NCBI RefSeq assembly: GCF_029784155.1
Contig: NC_073692.1
Coordinates: forward strand, 273,773,413-273,837,412
Direction of reading: 5' to 3'
Length of the DNA: 64,000 nucleotides
DNA from: Uranotaenia lowii
Lineage: Eukaryota > Arthropoda > Insecta > Diptera > Culicidae
Positions within the stretch are counted from its first letter, which is position 1, and each line of letters begins with the position of its first letter. Shown here in pieces: positions 47,088-59,215 of the stretch. The notes under the pieces are model-generated. The model ran no database searches. It was given only the letters and a program-made list of their open reading frames with translations, and had not been told where the DNA came from. A program made the position numbers and the translations under genes.

Positions 47088-47200
47088 AATAAATAAGCAA
47101 CTGCCCTTTTCACCCCATTTTGGGGGTAAACAAAAATTGATAGTTATCAATTTTTGTTTACCCCCAAAATGGGGTGAAAAGGGACAGTTGCTTATTTATT
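47088..47200. repeat. Near-perfect hairpin, 55-bp arms, 2-base loop
   Basis: The left arm starts AATAAATAAGCAACTGCCC and the right arm ends with its complement; one extra A in the right arm (GGGACAG) is the only difference. The 2-base centre is again GT. The same AATAAATAAG occurs just before the first hairpin. Confidence 0.95.
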
Positions 47201-49150
47201 GAGAAGTTGGTGTGATCATAATCAAGCGTAAATCAGTGTTTAGCTTTTGGTCTGGAGATTTTTTAATTTTTCCATTCCCCAGTGATAACTTTTTTTTTTA
47301 CCCACACTTATATTCGTAAATATGTTTATGATAGTGCCTAACTCCACGAAAAAAAAAACAAATAAAATTCTATTTCCAGACTTCCTATGAAAGCTGAAAA
47401 CCTTATTCTTCTACGATCATCTTTAAAGTAACATCACTATTTGAAGTGATGCTAAACAACACTTGTCATGGTATGACATTTGGCAATTTGTTCATTGTTC
47501 AACTATTTTTTTAAATTCATTCAAGCAAAATAATTTTTTTATAGCAATTTTTATTTATACTCGCTTTTACGCAATAAAACACGGATCGTTTTTGTGCCAA
47601 AAATAGAAAAAAAAAATTAGCAGATTCTCACAGGACAATTTTAAATAAATGAGGAAGTTTTTACAGTTTTGGAAGTTATTCTTCAATCATATCTTTGAAG
47701 AATCTAGAACTTATCTTGATGCGAAAATTTTTTCAAGTGAAAACATGGAATATTAATAGGTAATAAATTAATTAAATTTTCACCGAGTGTCATAAAAAGT
47801 GTTCCTGTTCCCCCCCCCCCCCCCCCCCCATTCGTAACACGTCAAACAGAAACTCATAACACAGTTTAACGGCAAAGTTCTTCATACATAAACGTGACAC
47901 ATGTGTGCAAATATCACCGTAACAAGTTTGCAATTGCAATTCTGTTCCTTCTGCTCGTTTTTTTTTCATACGCAAAACATAGTTTACAGTTTTCTCTCTC
48001 CTTCGAAACAAAACCGTTGAACAATCGCGAAAATTTCACCTCGGTTTCATAGGCGAGGTTGAACGAATATTCCTCGGTTGAATCCTGCTCCATAGTCTTA
48101 GCCGGATGGCCTTGGACATGGCATTCGAATAAGCAGGATGCTGCGGGAAAAGTTGCAGCAATACGTCGAAATTGACAATAAAATTTAACTTTTTCAATTA
48201 AAATAAATTGCCAAATGCAGAAACAGCAACTATTAGAATCCGTCCCCGATGCTGGTTTGGATGAATGGCGTGGGTTTTTTAATATAGCCATACCGGAAGC
48301 CATGAATTCTAATGTTAAGCTTCGACATAAAGTAATATCAAACTATCAATCTTTTGCGTTTCAGATACAAGGGACCGCTCCAGTTTCTAATAAATTTATA
48401 TTGTTCAAGCCATCAAAGTAAACTCACTTTTTTAATATTTACAATGATATATCTTTCTTTTATTCCTGAGAAGGGGAAAACGTTTATGAAAAGTCCGCCC
48501 AGATGTAGAACTGAAATGATGAGCTCGCTTATTAAATATTAAAATGTCAAAAGTTCTTCATCCAAAAGGACATCTGCAGTTAAAAACGAACATTAATATA
48601 ACTTTTTTTTTTGATAAATTACGACACGGTAAATTGAGTCATGATATCAAATGTATTGAAAGAGAATTTTAGTCTTATTTCTGAGGCATTATGGACGGGT
48701 GCTTTCGGGCGAAGTCTTGCTTATTCCCGGAGGCATCGAGAATTAGCTCTATTAGCTACAAGAGGTTGCTTCTCTAGGGTTACCGGAATCAACGAGAGTA
48801 GCGATGACGATGATGATCAAGATTACGTCAATCCCGAACCAGCCTAGAGACGCAGTCAGCAAACAGGAGAAGCTACTCAACGATACGTGACTAACGTAGC
48901 CGCCGATGATGAGGGAGAGCAACTTCGAATCGTCAGCAAGCTGAAGGGCCAAAGGAACTTCTTTCTCCGGCCGACCAACATCCACAAGGAAATGACAGTC
49001 ATGAAAGAGATGGAGACTCCGGCTGGACGAAGTGAGGTTATCACTGAGCAGCCAGTGGTTATTCACCTGGCTGGCCTGGTATTTACATAGTGCGCTAACC
49101 GCAGCACTGATGTACGGCCTCGAAATAACTGCAAACAACCGATCTAATCG
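47201..49150. other. About 1.9 kb, no gene identified
   Basis: Open frames at 47914-48303 (minus, 129 codons), 48215-48421, 48641-48847 and 48887-49090 (plus), and 48752-49138 (minus) overlap; none has a motif I know. The stretch 48640-49090 keeps an open frame on either side of one stop (48845-48847) and is acidic (SSDDDDDQD). It may be a decayed retroelement part or an exon. Confidence 0.3.
47810..47829. repeat. Poly-C run of 20
   Basis: Twenty consecutive C bases. Length is likely unreliable in an assembly. Confidence 0.9.
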
Positions 49151-49252
49151 TTGACCAACAGCTGGCTGATCCTCAGTCGATATGTGCCGTTCACGAAGGA
49201 GTTACCGAAGCCGTTCAGCATTCTCAATTTGCGAATTGAAGGGAGGTGTTAA
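49150..49252 (+). pseudogene. Ty1/copia pol C-terminus
   Basis: Two frames together give the usual end of a copia RNase H: DQQLAD in one frame, then FTKELPKPFSIL in another (frameshift near 49170), finishing LRIEGRC and a stop. This resembles the ADxFTKxLP...EGxC ending of Ty1/copia polyproteins. Everything upstream is lost or unrecognisable. Confidence 0.7.
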
Positions 49253-49545
49253 TACCTAAGGTTTCGGATAGATTCCGGAAGATCCCGAACACTTCAGCAG
49301 AGGACATTTGCCAACGAACCGAAACAACACATTGTTTTGGTTTGTTTGATTTTCCATGCAATTCGCAATTGCGAACAATAGAACCGGTGATTGCTAATGA
49401 CAGGTGATGATGGTAGACGCGGTACAGCGTTGCCAGATAGTGTGAGTTCACAGCCACGTAGCGCTGTGTAGTGGCTGGGAAACGGTAATGTGCAACATGA
49501 GACTCCATAGTGGTTATATCATCTCTTATTCACAACTCATATCTC
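49238..49545 (+). mobile_element. copia polypurine tract and 3' LTR (right end uncertain)
   Basis: GAAGGGAGG at 49238-49246 is a polypurine tract directly before TGTTAATACC, a plausible LTR start at 49247. The pol stop overlaps the start of the LTR, as is common in copia elements. I place its end near 49545, where the RTE-like LINE starts, but no partner LTR is available to define it. Confidence 0.6.
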
Positions 49546-49608
49546 AAACCCCCCGCGGTGCCGGCTGGGATGCGAGTGACCTAAGCGGAGATTGGGTACC
49601 CAACCCCG

Positions 49609-50319
49609 GTGGATGCTTTGGTCGCATGCAGACTGAGAAGGTGGCCGCACGCGTTTGCTGCCCAGATCAGGGGCGGCGTGCTACAACAACCGAGCGTCTG
49701 TTCTCCAGGTCAGGGGCACAAACAGCGTCTGTCTCGCAGCGAGCGGCTGAATTTACGAAATGCGGCTCCCGCAATCTTAGTCCAAGTTGGCAGCCCCATC
49801 GCGAAATTGGGACTTAAGGCTTACAACTTACTGCTCCCGATTTATAAAATAGTTACGGAATCCGAAAGAAATGACCGACCTGGAACTTTGACGACGACTT
49901 TTAGCATGAAAACACGGACACGAATTGGAACTTGGAACGTTTTAACCCTTGCCCAACAAGGCAAGCTGGCTCAAATTGCTAGAGAAACTAGCCGCCTCAA
50001 GCTTGAAATTCTGGGACTGAGCGAAGTCCGTTGGCCTAATACTGGAGAACACAAGACACAATCCAGACAAGTCCTGCTTTACTCTGGCATACGAGGAGAA
50101 CATGCTACTCGGGAACGAGGAGTTGGTTTCTTGTTAAGCCCGCAGGCCTACGCGGCCCTCATAAGATGGGAACCGATAAACGAAAGAATACTCGTAGCCG
50201 GATTTAGAGTACGGGTTAGAAACCTTACAATGGTCAAGTGTTATGAGCCAACTGACGTTGCGGATTTGCAGGAGAAAGAGCAGTTCTACACAGTCAACTG
50301 CTCTGTTCAGTTCAGGTAG
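49609..50319 (+). pseudogene. RTE-like LINE endonuclease, N-terminal part
   Basis: The open frame of 236 codons includes a basic leader and, from about codon 100, an AP-like endonuclease: RIGTWNVLTLAQQGKLAQIA, then LGLSEVRWP (catalytic Glu region). A frameshift near 50310 shifts the rest to 50243-50920, where IHLGDLNAKIGSDN gives the next endonuclease motif. This is one of the better preserved regions of the family in this window. Confidence 0.88.
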
Positions 50320-51976
50320 AGAAAATTCCGAGGGTAAATTTCAAATCCATTTGGGCGACTTAAATGCGAAGATTGGCTCCGATAATCAGGACGTTGAGCC
50401 CATCATGGAGCGCCATGGCCTAGGACAGATGAGCGAAAACGGAGAGCTGTTTGTAGAATTTTATGGCAACAACAACATGGTGATCGGTGGATACTCTTCT
50501 CCCATCAAGAGAAGGCGAGATACGACTGAGAGTTGCGCTTGTCCAACGGCGCGAGGAGAAAATCGGGTGTCGATACAACGTCCGCCGGTTCCAAAGGTGA
50601 AAAGAACATACGTTGAACAGCTAGCATCCCGAGCCTCGGAATTTTCGACTGACGGAACAGTCGAAGGACAGTGGTATGGAATCAAGAATGCCTTTATCAC
50701 GACGAGCCATGGTACTCTCGGTAAAGTGTGTGGAAGAAGAAGTGAATGGATGTCGGATGAAACTTGGAGGATGATCGAACATCGGAGAAAGGCGAAAGTC
50801 GGAATTGAGCAGGCATGTACCGGGTCAGCCAAAGCAGCTGCCCGCTTACGATATGCGCAGCTAAAAAAGGCAGTTAACGAGCTTGTAGACGAGACAAGAG
50901 AGCCTGGACAAATTCTCTAGCCGAAGAGGGAGAAAGAGCCGCCGCCAACGGAGATATCCGATTACTTTATGACATTTCTCGCCGCCTCAGTGGTGCAAGG
51001 ATTAAGCAAGAATGCCGCTAAAAGACCAAGCAGGTCAGTTATTGACCGATCGAACAGATCAGCTCAAACGATGGACTGAGAACTTCGAACAACCCTTCCA
51101 AGTCACGAATAGCGATTGCCAACAGAACCCGCAGCTAGAAGCGCCAACAGCATAAATGGCGTCAACTCGGTAGCGCCCTTGCTGGCTGAAATATTTAGAA
51201 GCGGCAATCAAAAACATGAAATCCAACAAAGCACCTGGGATCGATTGCATCCCTGCTGAAATGCTAAAAACCGACCCTGCCTTATCAGTACAAATGTTGC
51301 ACCGTCTTTTCGCTGAAAGGAGACCTGAAAGAGTGCGGTAGCTAGAGAGGCATAACGTTGATCTGTACAACCCTCAAAGTACTCTACAAAGTGATCTCGA
51401 ACAGAATCCAGGAGAAAATCGACGCTACACTCCGACGGCAACAAGCAGGATTCCGATCCGGACGATCATGTGTGGACCACATCACAACGCTACGAATCAT
51501 ACTGGAACAAATCAACGAATTCCAGGACTCTCTTCTGCTGGTTTTCGTTGATTTCGAAAATGCATTCGACCGACTTGAACACATTTGGGCTGCTCTAAGG
51601 CGAACAGGAGTCCCAGAGAAACTAGTCCATCTCATCGAAGCACAATACGGGGCATTTTCGTTCAAGGTCTTGCATGACGGTGTCTTGTTCGAACCAATCC
51701 TGGTTACTGCTGGAGTGAGACAGGGATGCATCTTATCACCGCTACTTTGCCTAAACGTAATGGATGTGATTCTGACTGGATCGATCGACTGTGCACCGAA
51801 CCAAGGATTGCCTTGGAATCCTTCAACAATGGAGCAACTGAACCACCTTGACCTGGCTGACGATATTTTTTTGCTTGCCCAAACACAATCGGATATGCAG
51901 AGTAAACTCGACGATCTCTCCGAAAGATCCAAGGCAGCAGATCTCAAAGCCAATGTCGAAAAGACCAAGTCGAGGG
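50320..51976 (+). pseudogene. RTE-like LINE endonuclease end and reverse transcriptase
   Basis: After GDLNAKIG the frame runs only to NNNMVIGGY and then to unrelated-looking codons, so the SDHH-type end of the endonuclease is deleted. The RT linker (SDETWRMIEH) follows. RT resumes near 51219 (KSNKAPGIDCIP), loses about 30 codons near 51320, and then has an open frame at 51358-51984. That frame has VFVDFENAFDRL (catalytic Asp), VTAGVRQGCILSPL and LDLADDIFLLAQ (LADD, the catalytic Asp pair). The LTR element interrupts right after EKTKSR. Confidence 0.9.
51972..51976. repeat. 5-bp target duplication GAGGG, left
   Basis: GAGGG precedes the 5' LTR and recurs at 59657-59661. Sister copy A shows that the LINE normally has one uninterrupted sequence here. 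Confidence 0.92.
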
Positions 51977-52605
51977 TGTGGTGACTTTCCATCGATAACA
52001 CATAGCATTTAGTAATTTGTCCTTTCTTTCACTAAACTACGCGATTTTTTTAATACACTAATTCTCCGGCAAAACACACAACATTCGTCCTCAAAAATCG
52101 AATCTAGAATGATCATCGTCATCGGCTCATTCATGAATCTCCTGCGTCGGTTCATTCTCGTTCGTGTGGTGACTTTCCATCGATAACACATAGCATTTAG
52201 TAATTTGTCCTTTCTTTCACTAAACTACGCGATTTTTTTAATACACTAATTCTCCGGCAAAACACACAACATTCGTCCTCAAAAATCGAATCTAGAATGA
52301 TCATCGTCATCGGCTCATTCATGAATCTCCTGCGTCGGTTCATTCTCGTTCGGACATGTATTCATCCGTCCAACTCTACTCTCAGGAGTCACTCAATCAT
52401 TCTCTCAGCGATTTACACACTCCAACCGAGTGATTAGGTTTGATTTACCTTTTAATCTTTTTATCACACTCAAATCGAATCAATTTACCTCGTTGTGAAT
52501 GAACAATTATGTTAAGCAGTGAAACTAGCTCACCTTGATCTGGTGATTCTAATATTTTAATTGTTGTGTTTACTGTTATTAATATCCCATTACATATCTA
52601 CCACA
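51977..52605. repeat. 5' LTR with 188-bp tandem duplication
   Basis: The first 188 bases (51977-52164) are repeated exactly at 52165-52352, and then the LTR continues to 52605. The 3' LTR has only one copy of this segment. Confidence 0.95.
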
Positions 52606-53403
52606 TTCGCCTCCTTCTCTACTATAGTACTGTAAATTGCTTGTTTATTAATTCCGTGAATTGTCTGTCGAAATTATTTCCTTTGCACTCTCTTCCGAAC
52701 TTATGTGAAAATTATTGATATCACGCCTAATAAAGATTTATATTACAAACAATACTGTACTTTTTACTCGCTTAAAAATCTTATTATAATTTTTTTCGAA
52801 TATTTTTATTGTAAATTGCGTAAGTTTTAGTTTACACCAAATCAACCAAAAAACTTACCAAGCTTGTTATGATTATGGTTATTCCTTTTTTTTTATAAGC
52901 ACTCTAGTTTTTTTTGTTTGACATTTCTTCTTGTTGGCATACTTTTTGTTTAAAATACTAATGATTGATTAATTTTTTTTATTAACTTGTTACTTATGAT
53001 TGACTAAATTTTTGTTACCATGTTGTTAAAAATACTTATGGTTGACTGAACTTTCGATAACGTGTGAAGAATTGAGTTCTATTCCTAAGGCACTCATTTA
53101 TTTGACAGATTAATCGGTTATGTTGTTTTTGTCTCGTTCCGCTTACTAGTTCACAACAAATTTAAGAAGGTCGAAACAAGTCCAAGATCCCTAAACCCCT
53201 CCATGGCACGGAAGCAAACCGGGGACAGAACTAATCTCTTAACATGGAAAGTGCGGAACATTATAAAAACCGGATTAACGGATCAATATCGGTTTCTCGG
53301 AATTCTTCAAGGACCAATCTTATAAAAGTGGATAAGAGTAAGAATTCGCGGCATTGTTAAAGTTACAACCGGCCAAAGCATGTTATAAAGCGCAACACCC
53401 TTC

Positions 53404-54433
53404 GGCCCTTATTCTGCGCCGCGCGTGACGTGATGATTGTCACCTCACCTCGGAGTCACCGTGAGATTTGTCACCTTATTCCCGGAGTCGATCCGGTTAA
53501 AGTGACAGAGGTTCATTCTAGGTGAGCGACCGAATGAACTCATGTGTCAAATTTGCTCGGTTTGTTTTTATTTCGTTCGCGATTCCAAATGTTAAAATTA
53601 AATTTAAAATCAAAATGTACAAATTTCGGTATGCAAACGGTCACTAACGGATCGCAAGGTTTAAGCAAGCAACTGGAATAACTTTTGGAGCTGCGAATAA
53701 AGCGAATCGGACAGAATTTGGTCTAATATGTTGTTTGGTTCCTGGAGCGGCTTGGAAAAAAACATCCAACAAAATAGCGGAAATCGACGGCTGCTGCCCC
53801 AATAAACTGGTCCTTTGCATACAGATCAACACATGGGATACGACACCTCGACGTCGATAAACAATGGTTCAGTACAGGACTTCAAAGCTGTAACATTAAT
53901 TTGTTCGAAAACAACATTACCGGGTGAAAGTGAAAAATCCCCCTGCGACGGGAATTGGATAAGATGAAGTGAAGTGCAAAAAATGTGTTATTTTAAACTC
54001 GTTGAATGTAAATAAAGTTGTATAAAATGAAATTATAACCTTTTTCAATTTTAAATTTATTTCCAACTTCTACTTAGTAATTTTTTTTGTTGCACAAATG
54101 ATTGAAAAAATCAAAAATTGAAGTGATTTTTGTTATGATTGATTCTTAAAAGATCACACTTTAGTGTAATTAAACGTTTAGAGCCTAATTATTCCGATTT
54201 GCATAAATTTTCCTTTAAATTTTTATCCCGTCACCACCTGAAAAGGTACCGACAATTGTCACCTAAAATTGTCACCCGAATGCGACGATTCTCACCCACG
54301 GTGACTATGAGAATAGGGTAAGAACTCACAAAGTTCATCCGAAGTGACAATCCTCACCTAAACCGACTACTGGAATAGAGTGACTTGGGTGACTCTACTA
54401 TCGTCACGTCACTCGAGGCGCAGAATAAGGGCC
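53404..54433. mobile_element. MITE with GGCCCTTATTCTGCGCC ends, nested in the LTR element
   Basis: GGCCCTTATTCTGCGCC and its exact complement GGCGCAGAATAAGGGCC bound the unit; TTC lies on both sides (53401-53403, 54434-54436), a 3-bp duplication like that of PIF/Harbinger elements. GTCACC / GGTGAC subterminal repeats fill both ends. The interior has no transposase; the 60-62 codon frames at 53644-53832 and 54139-54321 have no known domain. Confidence 0.88.
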
Positions 54434-57429
54434 TTCATATTTTATGGTTCTGCCAATAGCGCACCCATTTATCTACTGATTTAAAAAATCCCTCTGGAGA
54501 AAAAATTGTGAAAATACAAACTACAAGCTGAAAGGTAAGAGTATCATAATTTTGATCCAAATACTATTTGAAAGAAGATGTCATGGGATTAAAGCTCCTT
54601 TATTCCTAATTTTTAGCTATTGAATCCGGAAACCTCATCTTCAATAGTGTCTTGTATAAAGAATGCAAACATATGTAGAAAAGCAGAGCCGAGAATTGAA
54701 TCAAGCTTAACTACAGGGAATCTTAGGACCAATCGGAGGGCACCCCATCAACAATGTTACAGCCGCACACCACTGTAGTAAAACCACCGACCACTTTACA
54801 ACCTAAATGGGTAACCAGACCTATAGCAACGAAATAGTGAAGATGAGGAACCAAACAGCAAACTTCTCGATTTAACTCAGTCTAAGGGATACCAACGGTG
54901 ACCACTGTGTTCAAGACTATATCCAAACAATATGTGCAGCATCAGCTTCTCATAGTTTAAATAATCGCCGCTTTCTCGGGTTGAGTGCCTTTACCTCTTT
55001 TTTTTACGCTAAACCTTCTGTAGTATTGTATTTTAAATTGGAATACGTTTCACTATCTTGTTATTTTCATGATGCACTCTTGATCAAATTAAAATTTTCA
55101 ATCAGAATAATCGCAGTATGCATATAGGTACCAATAATTTCTTCGAATCGTACCAGAAAACAGGGTCACAGCGGAACAAAGAATACAGTTGATAGCTGAC
55201 TTTGAAGCATATATTGTGCTATACATTATATAAATTTCGGTTAAAGAATATTATAAATTTGATGTTATTATTTCACACCAAGCATTATTGATTTTTTTAT
55301 GTAACAAACAAGAAACTGGTTTTCATCTGATTGAAGACCAATGCTAGATATCTTGTACGGCGTTAACCAGATAATTGTAAATGTTTAGAACAGACGCAAT
55401 AATTTAGCACATTTAAAAAAATACTTAACGAAAATCGATGATGTGGGTAGAGATATAAAGGACGTTAATTCTGAAACTCGTCCGATTGAGTGTGTTTTTA
55501 TTCGTTCTTAATGTAGAAACACTGATCTTCAGTTTTGAAGTATGAATATCATCGTTCTTAATTTTTTAAACATAAATGACAGTAAACTCAGTTTCTTTTA
55601 ACTGATCTAATGACTAGCTCTGAACTGACAAACAATTCACAAGACGATAGAAGTCTTCCAGTTTTCTATCAACGATTAGTTTTGGTAAATAGATATGTTT
55701 CTTATTGCCAAAAATTTTCTTTAAGGAATGTTTTGAATTTTAAAATAAACTCCTGTCCCAAATTGTCTTTCACTATTGTTGAGAATTTTCTTGTTTAAAA
55801 TGTATCATTTTTCGGGGTTCAGCTTTTCCGAGTCTGCGTTATAAATAATATGAAAATTGTTATACCTGAACTTCCTATAACGAATAAAAACACAAGTTTA
55901 TTCCAATTCCTATAAGAAACTATAGCAATGTTGAAATTGGATGATTGTTTTAACCGTTTACGCACCTACCCAATCGTTTAATTAACCTTTTCTGTAGCAT
56001 GTTCAATAATATAGACTTCAATTGAAGCTTTTCTTCTCCGAATAATTAATTCCTTTTTTTATGATACGGGAAAGAGAATGGATCCAGTTTTATATTGTGT
56101 ATCCGATTCCGTTTTTAAGTCATAGTTTTAATTAATTGTGTGTGTGTGTTTTTTTGTTCTTAATGTGTTAAGAATAGTCTGCCGTTAAATTAGCCGTTAA
56201 AGTATCAACATCAATTTTTCTGTAGCTTTATTTGATGAAAGGACACAATATATTATAATTCTATTATTGCAAACTGCTACCTGCTGGTCATATGCTGGTT
56301 GTCGACGTCATTAATTGAAATTCATTACTGTGTGAACTGTCATAAGGAGGCTTCGTTGAACAGTTTCATTTTCACTCAGAACTTCAAGAATCGTTATTTA
56401 AAGGGTAAAGTTACGTTAAAGGTAACCGTATAAATAAAATGGTTTACAACTTTATTCCTTTTCTAAAACATTTCAAAGTGCTGCTCGTTATCTTTCGACC
56501 ATTGAAAGTTCATTAAGTTTTTCTTTTTACTTTTTCGTTTTGAAACATATCTATTTAGTTGTTTTGATTTTTTTTTATTTTGACTATTCAGTCCTAGTTT
56601 GAGAAGAAGTCATAATTAGAATAACATTTTATAAGTTAATTTGATTTTGTAACAGTGTGCCAGTAATTTGACACATAATTTTGCAGCCTGGAATATTGTA
56701 CTTAATTAAATCAAGTGATTTGCTATGATCACGTGTGAGTTATTTTGAAATTATATTGAAATAATTTCCTGTATGAAATCAAACGTTCTTTTTTTGTTTT
56801 AGTCTGTAGTTATTTCTAAGAGCAAGTTCTGTTTCATGTTATAATTATTGTATTTTCATGAGCAGCTGACAAAATTTACTTGTTTTTTTTTCAGTTATTT
56901 AATTTAAGGGAAAATCGTTATAAGCACACCTTTGCACCTTTAGTCGTTGAGCCCACACAGTGCTGTAGCATATAATTCAAACAATACCCTGCCGTAGTTT
57001 CGTATGACTTTTTAAGAACTGGGTCAAATTTGTTATTTGTATAAAATCTCGTCATTGCTAACGCTTATACGTGAAAATAAAAAAATGAACACGACTACGG
57101 TATGAGAGTTGCCTTCGGCTGCTGTGTAGTTGTTTTTCAGTTAACGCTAACCATCTATTGTTCAAAGTTTTGAAAACAATTATTTCTAGAGTTTTTTTTT
57201 TTGTGTAATGTCATACGTACTTTTCCGAGGTATTATTATTGAACTCAACACGAAACTGCAGCATTATCCTTTAATTAACAGTTCTCTCTAAAAAACACAG
57301 AACCTGTAAATATGAACTATTACAATTTAGGACAAACGTTATGCACTCTTATTAATTCAGATTAAACTTGATACATTGATCAACAGTATTATTCGCAGTT
57401 TATTCAGCATTTTCTTATTCCATTTCATT
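54434..57429. other. Interior of the LTR element, non-coding
   Basis: About 3 kb of A+T-rich sequence without protein motifs. The 62-codon frame 55610-55798 is unrecognised. Confidence 0.5.
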
Positions 57430-58265
57430 TAGTTTGTGTCACACAAATTTATTTACAGTCGACCTGTTTCAAAACGTCTTTCGTCGATCATCATATTCAA
57501 ATTCCAACATTTCATACATTCATCTCACTTAGTTTGCGACCACTCGCACAAACAAAACGGGACTTGTCCTTTCGCAAGCCATCTTTTGGTGAATCTTTAT
57601 ATAATGATCTATCTCACAACTTAGTTTGGACTTGACCTCTCGCAAGCCGTCTTTTATCGATCGTCATATTCATATTTAATACTTTCATCTCATTTAGTTT
57701 GTGACCTCTCGCACAAACTAAATGGGACTTGTCCTTCCGCAAGCCATCTTTTGATGAATCTTTATCCAATAATCTATCTCACAACTTAGTTTGGACTTGA
57801 CCTATCGCAAGCCGGTTTTTATCGATCGTCAAATTCGTATTTTATACTTTCATCTCATTTAGTTTGCGACCTCTCGCACAAACTAAACGGGACTTGTCCT
57901 TCCGCAAGTCATCTTTTGATGAATCTTTATTCAATGATTTATCTCACAATTAGCTTGAACTTGACCTCTCGCAAGCCATCTTTTATCGATCATCATAATC
58001 ATATTTTATACTTTCATCTCATTTAGTTTGCGACCTCTCGCACAAACTAAACGGGACTTGTCCATCCGCAAGCCGTCTTTTGATGAATCTTTATTCAATA
58101 ATCTATCTCACAACTTAGTTTGGACTTGACCTATCGCAAGCCGGTTTTTATCGATCGTCAAATTCGTATTTTATACTTTCATCTCATTTAGTTTGCGACC
58201 TCTCGCACAAACTAAACAGGACTTGACCTTTCGCAAGCCGTCTTTTGATGAATTGTTATACTATG
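57430..58265. repeat. 165-bp tandem array, about five copies
   Basis: The landmark CTCGCACAAAC recurs at about 57543, 57708, 57873, 58037 and 58202, a spacing of 164-165 bases. Each unit holds TTTAGTTTGCGACC and CTCGCACAAACTAAA, which pair as a hairpin, and a second half with CTTAGTTTGGACTTGACC. Units differ by a few substitutions. The array lies within the non-coding LTR element. Confidence 0.93.
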
Positions 58266-59215
58266 GTCTTTTATCAATCTTCATGTTCACATTTCAACAT
58301 TCTATATTTCATTTTCAAAATTTTGTCCATCAGGTTTGTTACACAAATCGGAATAAATTTTATTAGAAATCCTGTTTATTATTAAAATTTTACTTAATAT
58401 TTTTCACTCATGTTTTTTGTTAAATTTCATGGTACAACTCAGTCGGTATGTAAAATAAGCATATAAGTACGTTAATCTTAAACATCAAATTACAAGTCTG
58501 AATCCACCCACTTGTTACCCCAAGTTACCTAAAATGCTTCAATCCACAGATTGTCCAGTTTGAAAGTTTTTTTTTTTTTTTTTTACTTATGTTCATACAC
58601 TTACTTTTCTAATTTGTTCTCGACTCACGTGTTTTATTTCATTTGGAGGAAATTGACGATGTCTTAAGGATTCGTATCAACAAAACATTTCGTGTAAACA
58701 CCTTTTTTTTTAAACATTTATATTTATCCAGTAAATTTTCCATTGATTTCCTTATATTTAAATACCCACATCTGAAGAAACGGAAGAAGTTTCAAGAGAG
58801 TTATCATCGGACGTACATTTATTATCGTCATCAAAGATTTTATTCGGAGCAACATCGTTAATTTTACAGCCTTTTGAGCTATACCAATGAGCTCTTGCAT
58901 TGCAATTCAATTCAAATAATTGAACAGGTGCCAATTTTTATGACAAAAATTAACTTTTTAAATCATAAAACAAATTACCCAAAAAATCACTAACAAATTC
59001 TTGAAATATTCATAACTTTCTAATTAAAACTGGTTTGGATCATGATGGTACATAACTGTTACACCCACAATCTGGCACCACTGCAGATGATTCACTTCTA
59101 AACGAATTTAGTATATCAATCCCACAGAAATAGATACGACGCCATTTTGGTAAATTTAAAATTCAAATTTCATGTAACCAGGATACTCACGATTTAGGAG
59201 CGAAAGCTGCGCCAT

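Noticed and set aside
47810..47829. Poly-C run as a polypurine tract on the minus strand
   Set aside because: No LTR begins next to it and no pol sequence is near; likely a simple homopolymer.
48641..49090. gag-like or host gene from two collinear plus-strand frames
   Set aside because: No zinc knuckle or other motif, with a comparable open frame on the minus strand; left as unassigned.
51384..52001. 205-codon minus-strand open frame
   Set aside because: Antisense shadow of the LADD-bearing RT frame 51358-51984.
57430..58265. CRISPR-like array
   Set aside because: Units are 165 bp, contiguous, without unique spacers, in a eukaryotic context with no cas-like genes; it is a tandem repeat.
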